Source of the DNA: Paracoccus versutus
GTDB lineage: Bacteria > Pseudomonadota > Alphaproteobacteria > Rhodobacterales > Rhodobacteraceae
Length of the DNA stretch: 64,000 bases
Direction: 5' to 3'
Assembly: GCF_000763885.1 (NCBI RefSeq)
Contig: NZ_JRKO01000005.1
Coordinates: 1 to 64,000 of the forward strand
In this document: positions 42,732-50,987 of the stretch, piece by piece
Layout of the letters: each line of letters opens with the position of its first letter
How positions within the stretch are numbered: position 1 is the first letter of the stretch
Notes under the pieces: generated by a model
The model's input: the letters and a program-made list of their open reading frames with translations, nothing else
Databases searched by the model: none
Told to the model about the DNA's origin: nothing
Translations under genes and position numbers: made by a program

Positions 42732-43495
42732 CGCTGTTCACCCTGTCGGGCGTCACCTATGACGTGCCGGGCCGCCGGCTGATCGAAAGGCTGGACCTGA
42801 CGATCCGTCCCGGCATGGTCACGGCGCTGATCGGGCGCAACGGCTCGGGCAAGTCGACGCTGCTGAAGCTGATCTCGGGGCAGAACCGGCCCTCGGCCGG
42901 GCGCATCGCCTATGCCGGGCGCGACCTGGCGGATTGGGCGCCGCGCGAGCTGGCCCGCGACCTGGCCTATCTGCCGCAGGTCACGCCCCCGGCCGAGGGG
43001 ATGCTGGTCGAGGAGCTGGTGGCGCTTGGCCGCTTTCCCTGGCGCGGCGCGCTGGGCCGCTTTCGCGCCGAGGACCACGCCGCCGTCGATGCCGCGATCC
43101 GGCGCTGCAGCGTCGGCCACCTGCGCCACCGCCTGGTCGATACCCTGTCGGGGGGCGAGCGCCAGCGCAGCTGGATCGCGATGATGCTGGCGCAGGGCGC
43201 GCGCACCTTGCTGCTGGACGAGCCGATCTCGGCCCTGGACGTGGCCCACCAGGTCGAGGTGCTGGACCTGGTCCATGGCATGTGCCGCGACGAGGGGTTT
43301 TCGGCCATCGTCGTGCTGCACGACCTGAACATGGCCGCGCGCTATTGCGACCATGTGGTCGCGCTGGGGGCGGGCCGGCTGCTGCTGGACGGTCCCATCG
43401 GCGCCCTGATGACACCCGAGGCGCTGCTGAGTATCTATGGCCTGCCGATGCATGTCGCCGCGCATGAAGGCCATGCCTTTGCGCTGCCGCGCTGA
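42728..43495 (+). CDS. fhuC: FhuC-like ATP-binding subunit of the siderophore transporter
   Basis: This 255-residue ABC ATPase has Walker A GRNGSGKST, signature LSGGERQRSWIA, Walker B TLLLDEPISALD and the switch His in VVLHDLNMAAR. It energises FhuB. The ATG overlaps the fhuB stop (ATGA). The segment VEELVALGRFPWRG is typical of ferric-siderophore ATPases. Confidence 0.94.
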   Translation: MTLFTLSGVTYDVPGRRLIERLDLTIRPGMVTALIGRNGSGKSTLLKLISGQNRPSAGRIAYAGRDLADWAPRELARDLAYLPQVTPPAEGMLVEELVALGRFPWRGALGRFRAEDHAAVDAAIRRCSVGHLRHRLVDTLSGGERQRSWIAMMLAQGARTLLLDEPISALDVAHQVEVLDLVHGMCRDEGFSAIVVLHDLNMAARYCDHVVALGAGRLLLDGPIGALMTPEALLSIYGLPMHVAAHEGHAFALPR

Positions 43496-43515
43496 GACCC
43501 GGAAAGGAAGACGGA

Positions 43516-45216
43516 ATGCTGCGCAAGTTTCTGGCCTATTACAAACCGCACCGCCGGCTGTTCTGGCTGGATTTCGGCTCGGCCGTGGTCTCGGGGCTTC
43601 TGGAGCTGTCCTTCCCGCTGGCGATCACGCTGTTCATCGACCACCTGCTGCCGATGGGCGACTGGTCGCTGACCATCGCCGCCGCCATCGGCCTGCTGGC
43701 CGTCTATGCCTTCAACACCATGCTGATGGGCATCGTGATCTATTGGGGCCACATGCTGGGGATCGAGATCGAGACCGAGATGCGCGCCCGCGCATTCAGC
43801 CACCTGACGCGCCTGTCCTGGCGCTGGTACGATCGCGCCCGCACCGGCAAGCTGGTCGCCCGCGTCACCCGCGACCTGGAAGAGATCGGCGAGGTCGCCC
43901 ATCACGGCCCCGAAGACCTGTTCATCGCGGTGATGACCTTTGTCGGCGCCCTGGTGCTGATGGTCATGCTGCATCCCACGCTGGCGCTGGTGACGGCGGG
44001 GATCGTGCCGCTGACCGTCTGGCTGGTCGTGGTCTATGGCACGCGGATGACCAACACCTGGCGCCAGATCTATGCCCGCGTCGGCAATTTCAACGTCCGG
44101 CTGGAAGAGGCGATCGGCGGCATCCGCGTCGTGCAGGCCTTTGCCAACGAGGCGCATGAGGAGCGGCTGTTCGAAAAGGACAACCGCGCCTATCGCGCGA
44201 CCAAGCTGGACGCCTATCGGATCATGGCGCTGTCCAGCGCCATCCACTACATGGGCCTGCGCTTCGTGCAGGTGGTGGTCATGGTCGCGGGCGCGGGCTT
44301 CGTGCTGCAGGGCAGCCTGACGACCGGCGGTTTCGTGGGCTTCCTGCTGCTGGTCGGCGTCTTCTTCCGCCCGCTGGAAAAGATCGCCGCGGTGATCGAG
44401 ACCTATCCGCGCGGCATCGCCGGCTTTCGCCGCTACCTGGAGCTGCTGGAGACCGAGGCCGAGATCGCCGACGCGCCGGATGCGATCCCCGCGCCCGTGC
44501 TGAAGGGGAACGTCGTGTTCGAAGACGTCTCCTTTGGCTATGACAGCACCCGCCCGGTGCTGCGCGGCATCTCGCTGGAGGTGAAGGCGGGCGAGACGGT
44601 GGCCTTCGTCGGCCCCTCGGGCGCGGGCAAGACGACGCTGCTGGCGCTGGTGCCGCGTTTCTACGAACCCGACGGGGGGCGGATCAGCATCGACGGGCTG
44701 CCCCTGGACGCGATGACGCTGGACAGCCTGCGCGGCCAGATCGGCATCGTCAGCCAGGACGTGTTCCTGTTCGGCACCACCCTGCGCGAGAACATCGCCT
44801 ATGGCCGGCTGGGCGCCAGCGACGACGAGATCATGGCCGCCGCCGCCAAGGCCCAGCTGGGCCCGCTGATCGCCGGCCTGCCCGAGGGGCTGGACACGCT
44901 GGTCGGCGAGCGCGGCGTCATGCTGTCGGGCGGGCAGAAGCAGCGCGTCGCCATCGCCCGCGCCTTCCTGAAGAACCCGCCGATCCTGATCCTGGACGAG
45001 GCGACCTCGGCCCTGGACCGCGAGACCGAGCGCGAGATCCAGGCGGCGCTGGAGGCGCTGTCGGCCGGGCGCACCACGCTGGTCATCGCGCATCGGCTGG
45101 GCACCATCCGCAACGCCGACCGCATCGTGGTGATGGAGGACGGCCAGCTGCGCGAGGCAGGCGACCACCACGGGCTGATCTCGCAGGGCGGGCTTTACGC
45201 CCGGCTGGCCAGCTGA
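43516..45216 (+). CDS. ABC exporter half-transporter (fused membrane and ATPase domains)
   Basis: This 566-residue protein has a six-helix type I exporter domain (about 1-320) followed by an ATPase with GPSGAGKTT, VSQDVFLFGTT, LSGGQKQRVAIARAFL and ILDEATSALD. It follows fhuC by 20 bp with an AGGAAG ribosome site. In this operon it may move a siderophore or its precursor across the inner membrane. The direction of transport cannot be told from sequence. Confidence 0.9.
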   Translation: MLRKFLAYYKPHRRLFWLDFGSAVVSGLLELSFPLAITLFIDHLLPMGDWSLTIAAAIGLLAVYAFNTMLMGIVIYWGHMLGIEIETEMRARAFSHLTRLSWRWYDRARTGKLVARVTRDLEEIGEVAHHGPEDLFIAVMTFVGALVLMVMLHPTLALVTAGIVPLTVWLVVVYGTRMTNTWRQIYARVGNFNVRLEEAIGGIRVVQAFANEAHEERLFEKDNRAYRATKLDAYRIMALSSAIHYMGLRFVQVVVMVAGAGFVLQGSLTTGGFVGFLLLVGVFFRPLEKIAAVIETYPRGIAGFRRYLELLETEAEIADAPDAIPAPVLKGNVVFEDVSFGYDSTRPVLRGISLEVKAGETVAFVGPSGAGKTTLLALVPRFYEPDGGRISIDGLPLDAMTLDSLRGQIGIVSQDVFLFGTTLRENIAYGRLGASDDEIMAAAAKAQLGPLIAGLPEGLDTLVGERGVMLSGGQKQRVAIARAFLKNPPILILDEATSALDRETEREIQAALEALSAGRTTLVIAHRLGTIRNADRIVVMEDGQLREAGDHHGLISQGGLYARLAS

Positions 45217-45235
45217 GAAGAAGAAGGAGGAGGCC

Positions 45236-46282
45236 ATGACCCGCAATGTCGTCGCCCTGGGTCGCCTGTCTTGCGTCCGTTGGGACGCGATCGAGGATTT
45301 CACCCGCACCCTGTCCGAGTTCTGCAAGGTCCATGTCACCCCCGACCATGTGCTGACGGCAGACCTGGGGGCCGGCGGGATCGAGCTTCGCTGGGCCGGC
45401 AACGAGGCCGCGGTCCGGCTGGAGGCGGCGCTGGAACCCGGCCTGCAGAACCTGCGCGACACGCTGGCGCATATGCTGGACACGGTGCGCGAGGGCCTGT
45501 CGGCGAACCTGCGCTGGGAGGCGGGGGGCGACCTGGCGGGCCGCCTGCCGCCGAATTTCCGCCTGGGGCGCGTGCGCAGCGCCCGGCGGATCGCGCCGCG
45601 CTTCATCCGCCTGCGCATCGAGGCCGAGGATCTGGCCTATCTCAACCAGACCGGGCTGCATCTGCGGCTGTTGCAGCCCAGGGATCCCGAGAACCCGGTC
45701 TGGCCCCGCCTGCTGGCGAACGGGCGCACCGGCTGGCCCGGCGGCGCGCATCTGCACATGCCGGTCTATACCATCCGCGCCATCGACCCCGGCGCCGGCT
45801 GGCTGGACGTCGACGTCTTCCTGCACGGCAACGGCCCGACCTGCGCCTGGGCGCAGGAGGTCCGGCCCGGCGCGCCGGTGGGGCTGACCGGACCGGGCGG
45901 CGGCTGGCTGCCGCAGGGCCGGCATCTTTGCCTGGGCGGCGACGAGACCGCCCTGCCGGTCATCGCCCGCATCCTGGAACAGGCGGCGCCCGACAGCCGC
46001 GGGCTTGCCCTGATCGAGATCGAGGACGCGCAGGACATCCAGCCCATCGCCGCGCCCGCGGGGGTGGAGCTGGTCTGGCTGGTCCGCAACCGCCGCGATC
46101 CCGGCCTGCGCGACACGCTGACCCGCTCGGCCGCGCGGGCCTATGCCGCCGACCCGCAAGCCGAGATCCTGTTCGGCGGCGAAAAGGCCGATGCGCTGGC
46201 CATCCGGGCGGTGCTGCGCGAGGCCTTCGGCCGCCTGCCCGCCACCGTCTCGACCAGCGCCTATTGGTCGCGCACCGCCTGA
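45236..46282 (+). CDS. Siderophore-interacting protein (ferric reductase) with DUF2218-like N terminus
   Basis: This 348-residue protein has two parts. An N-terminal segment of about 100 residues (CKVHVTPDHVLTADLGAGGI, HMLDTVREGLSAN) resembles DUF2218. A ViuB/SIP-type flavin reductase domain follows, with HLHMPVYTIRAI, GPGGGWLPQGRHLCLGGDET and the C-terminal YWSRTA. It reduces ferric siderophore in the cytoplasm to release iron. It is the last gene of the uptake operon, 19 bp after the exporter. Confidence 0.9.
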   Translation: MTRNVVALGRLSCVRWDAIEDFTRTLSEFCKVHVTPDHVLTADLGAGGIELRWAGNEAAVRLEAALEPGLQNLRDTLAHMLDTVREGLSANLRWEAGGDLAGRLPPNFRLGRVRSARRIAPRFIRLRIEAEDLAYLNQTGLHLRLLQPRDPENPVWPRLLANGRTGWPGGAHLHMPVYTIRAIDPGAGWLDVDVFLHGNGPTCAWAQEVRPGAPVGLTGPGGGWLPQGRHLCLGGDETALPVIARILEQAAPDSRGLALIEIEDAQDIQPIAAPAGVELVWLVRNRRDPGLRDTLTRSAARAYAADPQAEILFGGEKADALAIRAVLREAFGRLPATVSTSAYWSRTA

Positions 46283-46322
46283 CCGGCGCGGCGAAGGGCC
46301 CCGCGGGGCGGGCCGGCGCGGC

Positions 46323-47270
46323 CTATCGCGCGGCGGCGGCCTGCGCCACCTCGACGAAGTCCCGCACCTGCCTGGAGCGGTTCGAGCGTTTCCAGGCAAG
46401 CACGGTGCGGTTGCGGAAAAGCGGGTGCATGATCTGCCGCACCTCGACGTTGGAGCCCAGAAAGCCGATCAGGCTTTCGGGATAGATCGTCACGCCCAGC
46501 CCGGCCGCGACCAGGCCGATCAGGGCCAATGTGTTGGACGCCTCCAGCGTCACGTTCAGCGAGATGCCCTCGGCGCTGAACAGGTTGTTCAGCCGCCAGC
46601 GATATTCGTCCCATTCATGCGTGTCGCCCAGGATCATCTCTTGCCCGGCCAGGTCGGCCGGGGTGACGGCCGGCAGCCGCAGCAGCGCATGGCCGCGGGG
46701 CGTCACCACATAAAGCGGGTCCAGGGAAAGCTGGACCGTCTGGTAGTCGGAATGATCGAAGGGCCCGATCATGTAGCCCAGGTCGATCTCGTCATTGGCC
46801 AGGGCGATCTTTTGCCCCTGGGTCCGGATATAGCGGATCCTCAGGTCGATATGGGGATGGCGGCGCTGGAACCCGGCGACGGCCAGGGGCATCAGTTCGG
46901 TCGCAGCAAAGGCCATGTAGCCGACGGTCAGCGCGCCCAGCTTGCCCGCGGCGATGCGCCGGGCCAGCTGGACCGAGGATTCGTAGCGCTGCAGAAGATG
47001 GGCGTTGTCTTCATAGAAGCTGCGGCCGGCCTGGGTCAGCCTGACCTCTCGGGTGGTGCGCTCCAGCAGGCGGAAGCCCAGCACCGATTCAAGCTTCTGG
47101 ATCCGGCGGCTCAGCGCGGACTGGTCCAGGTTCAGCCGCTCGGCCGTGCGGCGGAAGTTCAGTTCCTCGGCCAGGGTGATGAAGGAATGGACACTCTCGA
47201 TGCCCTGGAGATCGTGCAAGCGGCCACCTTCCAAGATTGATGCAAACGGCGCATGAATAAATGCTGACAC
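46323..47270 (-). CDS. LysR-family regulator next to N-carbamoylsarcosine amidase
   Basis: This 315-residue LysR regulator has an N-terminal HTH (LAEELNFRRTAERLNLDQSALSRRIQKLE) and an effector domain with LTVGYMAFAATELMPLAVAG. I use the GTG at 47270 after AAGGGA. A TTG at 47219 after GGAAGG is an equally plausible start and would give a more typical N terminus. It diverges from the amidase/MFS pair and probably controls it. Confidence 0.85.
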   Translation of the reverse strand: MSAFIHAPFASILEGGRLHDLQGIESVHSFITLAEELNFRRTAERLNLDQSALSRRIQKLESVLGFRLLERTTREVRLTQAGRSFYEDNAHLLQRYESSVQLARRIAAGKLGALTVGYMAFAATELMPLAVAGFQRRHPHIDLRIRYIRTQGQKIALANDEIDLGYMIGPFDHSDYQTVQLSLDPLYVVTPRGHALLRLPAVTPADLAGQEMILGDTHEWDEYRWRLNNLFSAEGISLNVTLEASNTLALIGLVAAGLGVTIYPESLIGFLGSNVEVRQIMHPLFRNRTVLAWKRSNRSRQVRDFVEVAQAAAAR

Positions 47271-47408
47271 GCCATTTCCCTTGCGTCAAGCATGGCCGGA
47301 TTATGGCCATCAGAGCGACGGATCACCAGTCCTGCGGGGGCTGGGGCGGCTCGTAAACCAGGGCCCGCGAAGGCGGCCTTGCATCAATGGCACAAGGAAA
47401 GACCGATC

Positions 47409-48131
47409 ATGAGCGAAGTCGACACCAAGGAACTGGACCGTCTGCTGCAAGAGGCGTTCGACACGGCCACGAAACTGTATCAGGAGCGCGGCTTCCAGCG
47501 CCGCGTGGGCTTTGGCAAGCGGCCGGCGCTGGTCAGCGTCGATCTGGCGAATGCCTGGACCCGTCCGGGCAACCCCTTCACCTGCGACCAGGAGAAGATG
47601 GACGGCGAGATCATCCCCGGCATGCAGAAGCTGCTGAAGGCCTTCCGCGCCGCCGGCCTGCCCGTGGTCCATGTCACCACCGCCTATGAGATCACCGACC
47701 GCAATGCCGATTTCACCGACATGGGGCTGTGGCACAACAAGATCCCGGTCGATGTCGTCGACCTGGCCAAGCCGGAGCTTTGGGCCATCGACAGCCGCAT
47801 CGCCCCGGTCGAGGGCGAATACACGCTGCTGAAAAAGCGCGCCTCGTCCTTCCACGGCACGGAACTGGCGGGCATCCTGCGGGCCAACAACGTGGACACG
47901 ATCCTTGTCACCGGCGTAACCGCCTGCGCCTGCGTGCGCCAGACCATCTGCGACGGCATCGCCGACGGCTTCCGCACCATCGCGGTCAAGGAATGCATCG
48001 GCGACCGCGTGCCGGGCGCCGTGGCCTGGAACCTGTTCGACATCGACGCGAAGTTCGGCGACGTCCACACGGTGGACGAATGCGTGGCCTATATCGACGG
48101 GCTTGCGGCGCAAAAGATCGCCGCCGAATAG
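47409..48131 (+). CDS. N-carbamoylsarcosine amidohydrolase (isochorismatase family)
   Basis: This 240-residue cysteine hydrolase of the isochorismatase fold has catalytic Asp45 (VSVDLANAW), Lys142 or 143 (LLKKRASSF) and Cys175 (TACACVRQT). Length and motif layout match N-carbamoylsarcosine amidase, which releases sarcosine, ammonia and CO2 in creatinine/N-methylhydantoin breakdown. AAGGAAAG precedes the ATG. A hydantoinase-B remnant 1.6 kb downstream supports this pathway. A related ureido or isochorismate substrate cannot be excluded. Confidence 0.8.
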   Translation: MSEVDTKELDRLLQEAFDTATKLYQERGFQRRVGFGKRPALVSVDLANAWTRPGNPFTCDQEKMDGEIIPGMQKLLKAFRAAGLPVVHVTTAYEITDRNADFTDMGLWHNKIPVDVVDLAKPELWAIDSRIAPVEGEYTLLKKRASSFHGTELAGILRANNVDTILVTGVTACACVRQTICDGIADGFRTIAVKECIGDRVPGAVAWNLFDIDAKFGDVHTVDECVAYIDGLAAQKIAAE

Positions 48132-48139
48132 TCCCCACG

Positions 48140-48165
48140 CGGCGCCCGGAAACGGGCGCCGTTTT
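48140..48165 (+). terminator. Rho-independent terminator after the amidase gene
   Basis: CGGCGCCCG, loop GAAA, CGGGCGCCG then TTTT form a classic stem with a T tail, 9 bp after the amidase stop. Confidence 0.88.
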
Positions 48166-48212
48166 CATTCCGGTCGCCAAGAACCACACATGAATTCCAA
48201 AGGGAGCTTCGC

Positions 48213-49559
48213 ATGACACAAACTGCCGAATCCGATCCCGCCACCCTGAGAAAGGTGACGACCGCCGCGGTCGCGGGCACGGTGATCGAATGGTTTGACT
48301 TCGCCATCTACGGCTTCATGGCCCCGATCCTGGCCGTGACCTTCTTTCCCGAAGGCGACGACCTGGTCGGGCTGTTGCAGACCTTCGCCATCTTCGCGAT
48401 TTCCTTTGCGCTTCGCCCCATCGGCGGGGCCTATTTCGGCATGATGGGCGATCGGGTCGGCCGCAAGCGCGTCCTGGCCCTGACGGTGCTGCTGATGTCG
48501 ATCGCGACCGTGGCCATCGGCCTGCTGCCCAGCTATCAGGCGATCGGCATCTGGGCGCCGATCCTGCTGACGGTGGCCCGCTGCGTGCAGGGGTTTTCCG
48601 CCGGCGGCGAATATGCCGGGGCCGTCACCTATGTCATCGAACATGCGCCGGCGCATCAGCGGTCGCGCTATTCCAGCTACATGCCCGCCTCGACCTTCGC
48701 CTCGTTCGCGCTGGCGGCGATGTGTTCCTATCTGCTGACGGCAAGCCTGACGACCGAGCAGATGCACAGCTGGGGCTGGCGCGTGCCGTTCCTGATCGCG
48801 GCGCCCCTGGGGCTGGTCGCCCTTTATATCCGGCATCGGCTGGACGAGAGCCCGCTGTTCCAGAAGATCATGGATGCGCCCGCGCCCGAACATGCCCCGC
48901 TGCGCCAGACCCTGCGCGAGCAATGGCTGCCCATGCTGCGGCTTGGCTGCTACATCAGCCTGACGGCGCTGTCCTTCTACATCTTCTCGACCTATATGAC
49001 GAGCTTCCTGCGCACGGTCGTCGGAATGCCCGCAGACAAGGTGCTGCTGAGCAATGTCATCGCGCTGAGCGCCGCGGCCCTGGCCGCCCCCCTGATCGGC
49101 AAGGTCTGCGACCGGGTCGGACGGCGCCCGACCATGGCGGTTTCGGCGCTGCTTCTGGGTTGCCTTGCCATCCCGGCCTATCAGGTGGCATCCGACGGGA
49201 CCATCGGCTCGGCCGTATCCGCGCAGCTGATGCTGGCGCTTGGCGCGGTGACGGCGAATGTGGTGACGGCCGTGCTGCTGTGCGAGGTCTTCCCGACCCG
49301 CGTGCGCTATACCGCCTCGGCCGTCACCTACAACGTGGCCTATGCCGTCTTCGGAGGCACCGCGCCCTTCGTCGCCACCTGGCTGATCGCATCGACCGGA
49401 GACCGCCTGGCCCCGGCGATCTACATCACCGTGATCGCGGTCATCGCCTTCATCGTGACGCTGATTTCGCCCGAAACGGCGGGGCGTCCGTTCCGGGGGA
49501 TCAACCGCTCGGCCGAGGACGCCACGATCGAGCATGGCCGCGCGAAATCCCCGGCCTGA
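48213..49559 (+). CDS. MFS transporter, metabolite:H+ symporter family
   Basis: This 448-residue protein has twelve predicted helices. It starts with the family signature VTTAAVAGTVIEWFDFAIYG and has the conserved GDRVGRKRVL loop and FSAGGEYAGAVTYVIEHAP. These resemble ProP/ShiA-like organic acid or betaine carriers. It follows the amidase gene and a terminator, with AAAGGGAG ahead of the ATG. It probably imports a creatinine-related compound, though the substrate is inferred from context only. Confidence 0.88.
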   Translation: MTQTAESDPATLRKVTTAAVAGTVIEWFDFAIYGFMAPILAVTFFPEGDDLVGLLQTFAIFAISFALRPIGGAYFGMMGDRVGRKRVLALTVLLMSIATVAIGLLPSYQAIGIWAPILLTVARCVQGFSAGGEYAGAVTYVIEHAPAHQRSRYSSYMPASTFASFALAAMCSYLLTASLTTEQMHSWGWRVPFLIAAPLGLVALYIRHRLDESPLFQKIMDAPAPEHAPLRQTLREQWLPMLRLGCYISLTALSFYIFSTYMTSFLRTVVGMPADKVLLSNVIALSAAALAAPLIGKVCDRVGRRPTMAVSALLLGCLAIPAYQVASDGTIGSAVSAQLMLALGAVTANVVTAVLLCEVFPTRVRYTASAVTYNVAYAVFGGTAPFVATWLIASTGDRLAPAIYITVIAVIAFIVTLISPETAGRPFRGINRSAEDATIEHGRAKSPA

Positions 49560-49565
49560 GAGCCT

Positions 49566-49598
49566 TGCGGCGGTGCCGATGGTGCCGCCGCATCATTT
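49566..49598 (+). terminator. Hairpin terminator after the MFS gene
   Basis: TGCGGCGG pairs with CCGCCGCA around an 11-base loop and is followed by TCATTTTA. It starts 7 bp after the MFS stop. Confidence 0.7.
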
Positions 49599-49756
49599 TA
49601 CCGGAAGCGAGCGGAAGTGTGCTTTCCGCTCGCGACCGTTTCCGGGGGCGCGCTTCGCGATCCCCAAGGTGCGGCATCCCGGCGGCCCGGAGATGAGCGC
49701 GAGATGCATGCCGAGGCTCTCGGGCCTGGCCGTCGGGGCAAGGACGCCCTGAGCTA

Positions 49757-49947
49757 TTGCGGCCCGAACGGCGGCGGCTACGGCGATCCGCTGGACCGGC
49801 CGCCGCGCAAGGTGCTGGAGGACGTGCTGGGCGGCTATTGCTCGGCGGACATGCTCGGACGGTCTATGGCGTCGCAATCGGCCTCGACGCCGAGACGGGC
49901 GATCCTGCCGCGACGGAAAAGCTGCGCGGCGATGCGCAAGCCGAACA
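49757..49947 (+). pseudogene. C-terminal remnant of a hydantoinase B (HyuB) gene, frameshifted
   Basis: One frame reads PNGGGYGDPLDRPPRKVLED followed by VLGGYCSADMLGR, the classic C-terminal end of hydantoinase B / N-methylhydantoinase beta subunits. The match then moves to another frame near 49858 and continues RTVYGVAIGLDAETGDPAATE. No start codon, upstream domain or intact frame is present. It is a broken piece that, with the amidase at 47409, hints at a decayed creatinine/hydantoin locus. Confidence 0.65.
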
Positions 49948-49968
49948 GGGGCCGCGCAAAGCGGCCCC
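49948..49968 (+). terminator. Hairpin following the hyuB remnant
   Basis: GGGGCCGC, loop GCAAA, GCGGCCCC is a perfect 8-bp stem followed by TT. It is likely the old terminator of the broken gene. Confidence 0.6.
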
Positions 49969-50203
49969 TTGCGCATCGAAAGCCCGGTGCGGCTGGCCTG
50001 CGCAATGGTCCCCACTCACTCGGCCAACCTGATCCCGGCGGCCCTGGCCCTCGTCACCCTGACGCCCAGGCCCTTCATCGGACGCAGCGGCGTGGCTCAA
50101 GGCGCCGCCTTTCCGCGGCCTGGAATTTTCTTCTCAAAAGAGGGTAGATTTTGGAATGTAAAACCCGACAAAGATGATAGATATTTAAGGGAAGGAGAAA
50201 GCC

Positions 50204-50803
50204 ATGATTCGCACGTTACTTCTTCCCGGCCTTGACGGTTCGCCCGCACCGCATTGGCAGCATTGGTGGGCGCAAACCGATCCGCATGCGGTGATCGTCG
50301 AGCAGGGCTCGTGGTCGCGGCCCTGCCCGGACCAATGGCTGACCGAGATCGCCGGCGCCCTGCTGCGCCATCCCGGCGCGGTCCTGGTCGGACATTCGCT
50401 GGGCGCCATCGCGGCGGTCAAGCTCTTGCTGCAATGGCCGCAGCTTCAGGCAGGCGGGGCACTGCTGGTCGCGCCGGCGGAACCCGGCCGCGATCCGCGC
50501 ACCGCGATCTTCGGCAAGATACCCGAAGGCCCGCTGCCGGTTCCGGCGATCGTGGTAGCCAGCCGGAACGACCCCTGGATGGAGCACGAGCGGGCAAGCA
50601 CCCTTGCCCGTGCCTGGCGCGCAGCCTTCGTCGACCTGGGGGATGCCGGACATGTCAACGTGGCGGCGGGCTATGGTCCCTGGCCCCAGGGCCGCCAGCT
50701 GCGCGCGCTGCTGCCCCGGACCGAAACCCGGCCGGCGGGGTTGCGCCTGCCGCCCCGGCCGGCGCCGGGACGACGCGCCTTGCCGGAACGGCCGGCGCTA
50801 TGA
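50204..50803 (+). CDS. RBBP9/YdeN-family small serine hydrolase
   Basis: This 199-residue alpha/beta hydrolase starts TLLLPGLDGSPAPHWQHWWA and has the nucleophile elbow VLVGHSLGAIAA and a C-terminal GDAGHVNVAAGYGPWPQG with the catalytic His. These are typical of RBBP9/YdeN proteins. The last 30 residues are Pro/Arg-rich and look non-essential. AAGGAG precedes the ATG. The substrate is unknown. Confidence 0.87.
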   Translation: MIRTLLLPGLDGSPAPHWQHWWAQTDPHAVIVEQGSWSRPCPDQWLTEIAGALLRHPGAVLVGHSLGAIAAVKLLLQWPQLQAGGALLVAPAEPGRDPRTAIFGKIPEGPLPVPAIVVASRNDPWMEHERASTLARAWRAAFVDLGDAGHVNVAAGYGPWPQGRQLRALLPRTETRPAGLRLPPRPAPGRRALPERPAL

Positions 50804-50843
50804 CCCGGCAAGGATCGCAATCCAGAAGCGAAAGGACGAACCG

Positions 50844-50987
50844 ATGTATGGCTTTGCCTATGATCCGGGCTTCATCGCCTTTCTGCCGCAAGACGGCGAA
50901 GCCCTGCCCGAGCAGCAGGAAAGCCGGCTGGGACGGGCGCTGGCCGTGTTCTGGTCGCTGGCCTTCCTTTGCCTGATGGTGCTGTGA
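50844..50987 (+). CDS. 47-residue membrane peptide coupled to the flavoprotein gene
   Basis: This small reading frame has a ribosome site AAAGGAC eight bases before ATG. It encodes MYGFAYDPGFIAFLPQDGEA then a single hydrophobic C-terminal helix (LAVFWSLAFLCLMVL). Its stop overlaps the next start as TGATG, so translation of the flavoprotein should depend on it. I do not recognise it. It may anchor the enzyme or merely couple translation. Confidence 0.65.
   Translation: MYGFAYDPGFIAFLPQDGEALPEQQESRLGRALAVFWSLAFLCLMVL

Larger units (their letters stand above)
49599..50203. other. Gene-poor stretch with the hyuB remnant and the promoter of the next operon
   Basis: Apart from the remnant at 49757-49947 and a hairpin, no gene is seen. 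The last 90 bp (50115-50203) are clearly AT-rich, with TTTTCTTCTCAAAAGAGGG and TAGATATTTAAGGG. They probably hold the promoter for the hydrolase gene. Confidence 0.55.

Noticed and set aside
46298..46309. GCCCCGCGGGGC palindrome as a terminator between the reductase and LysR genes
   Set aside because: It is short, loop-less and in very GC-rich DNA. It is too likely by chance to list as a feature.
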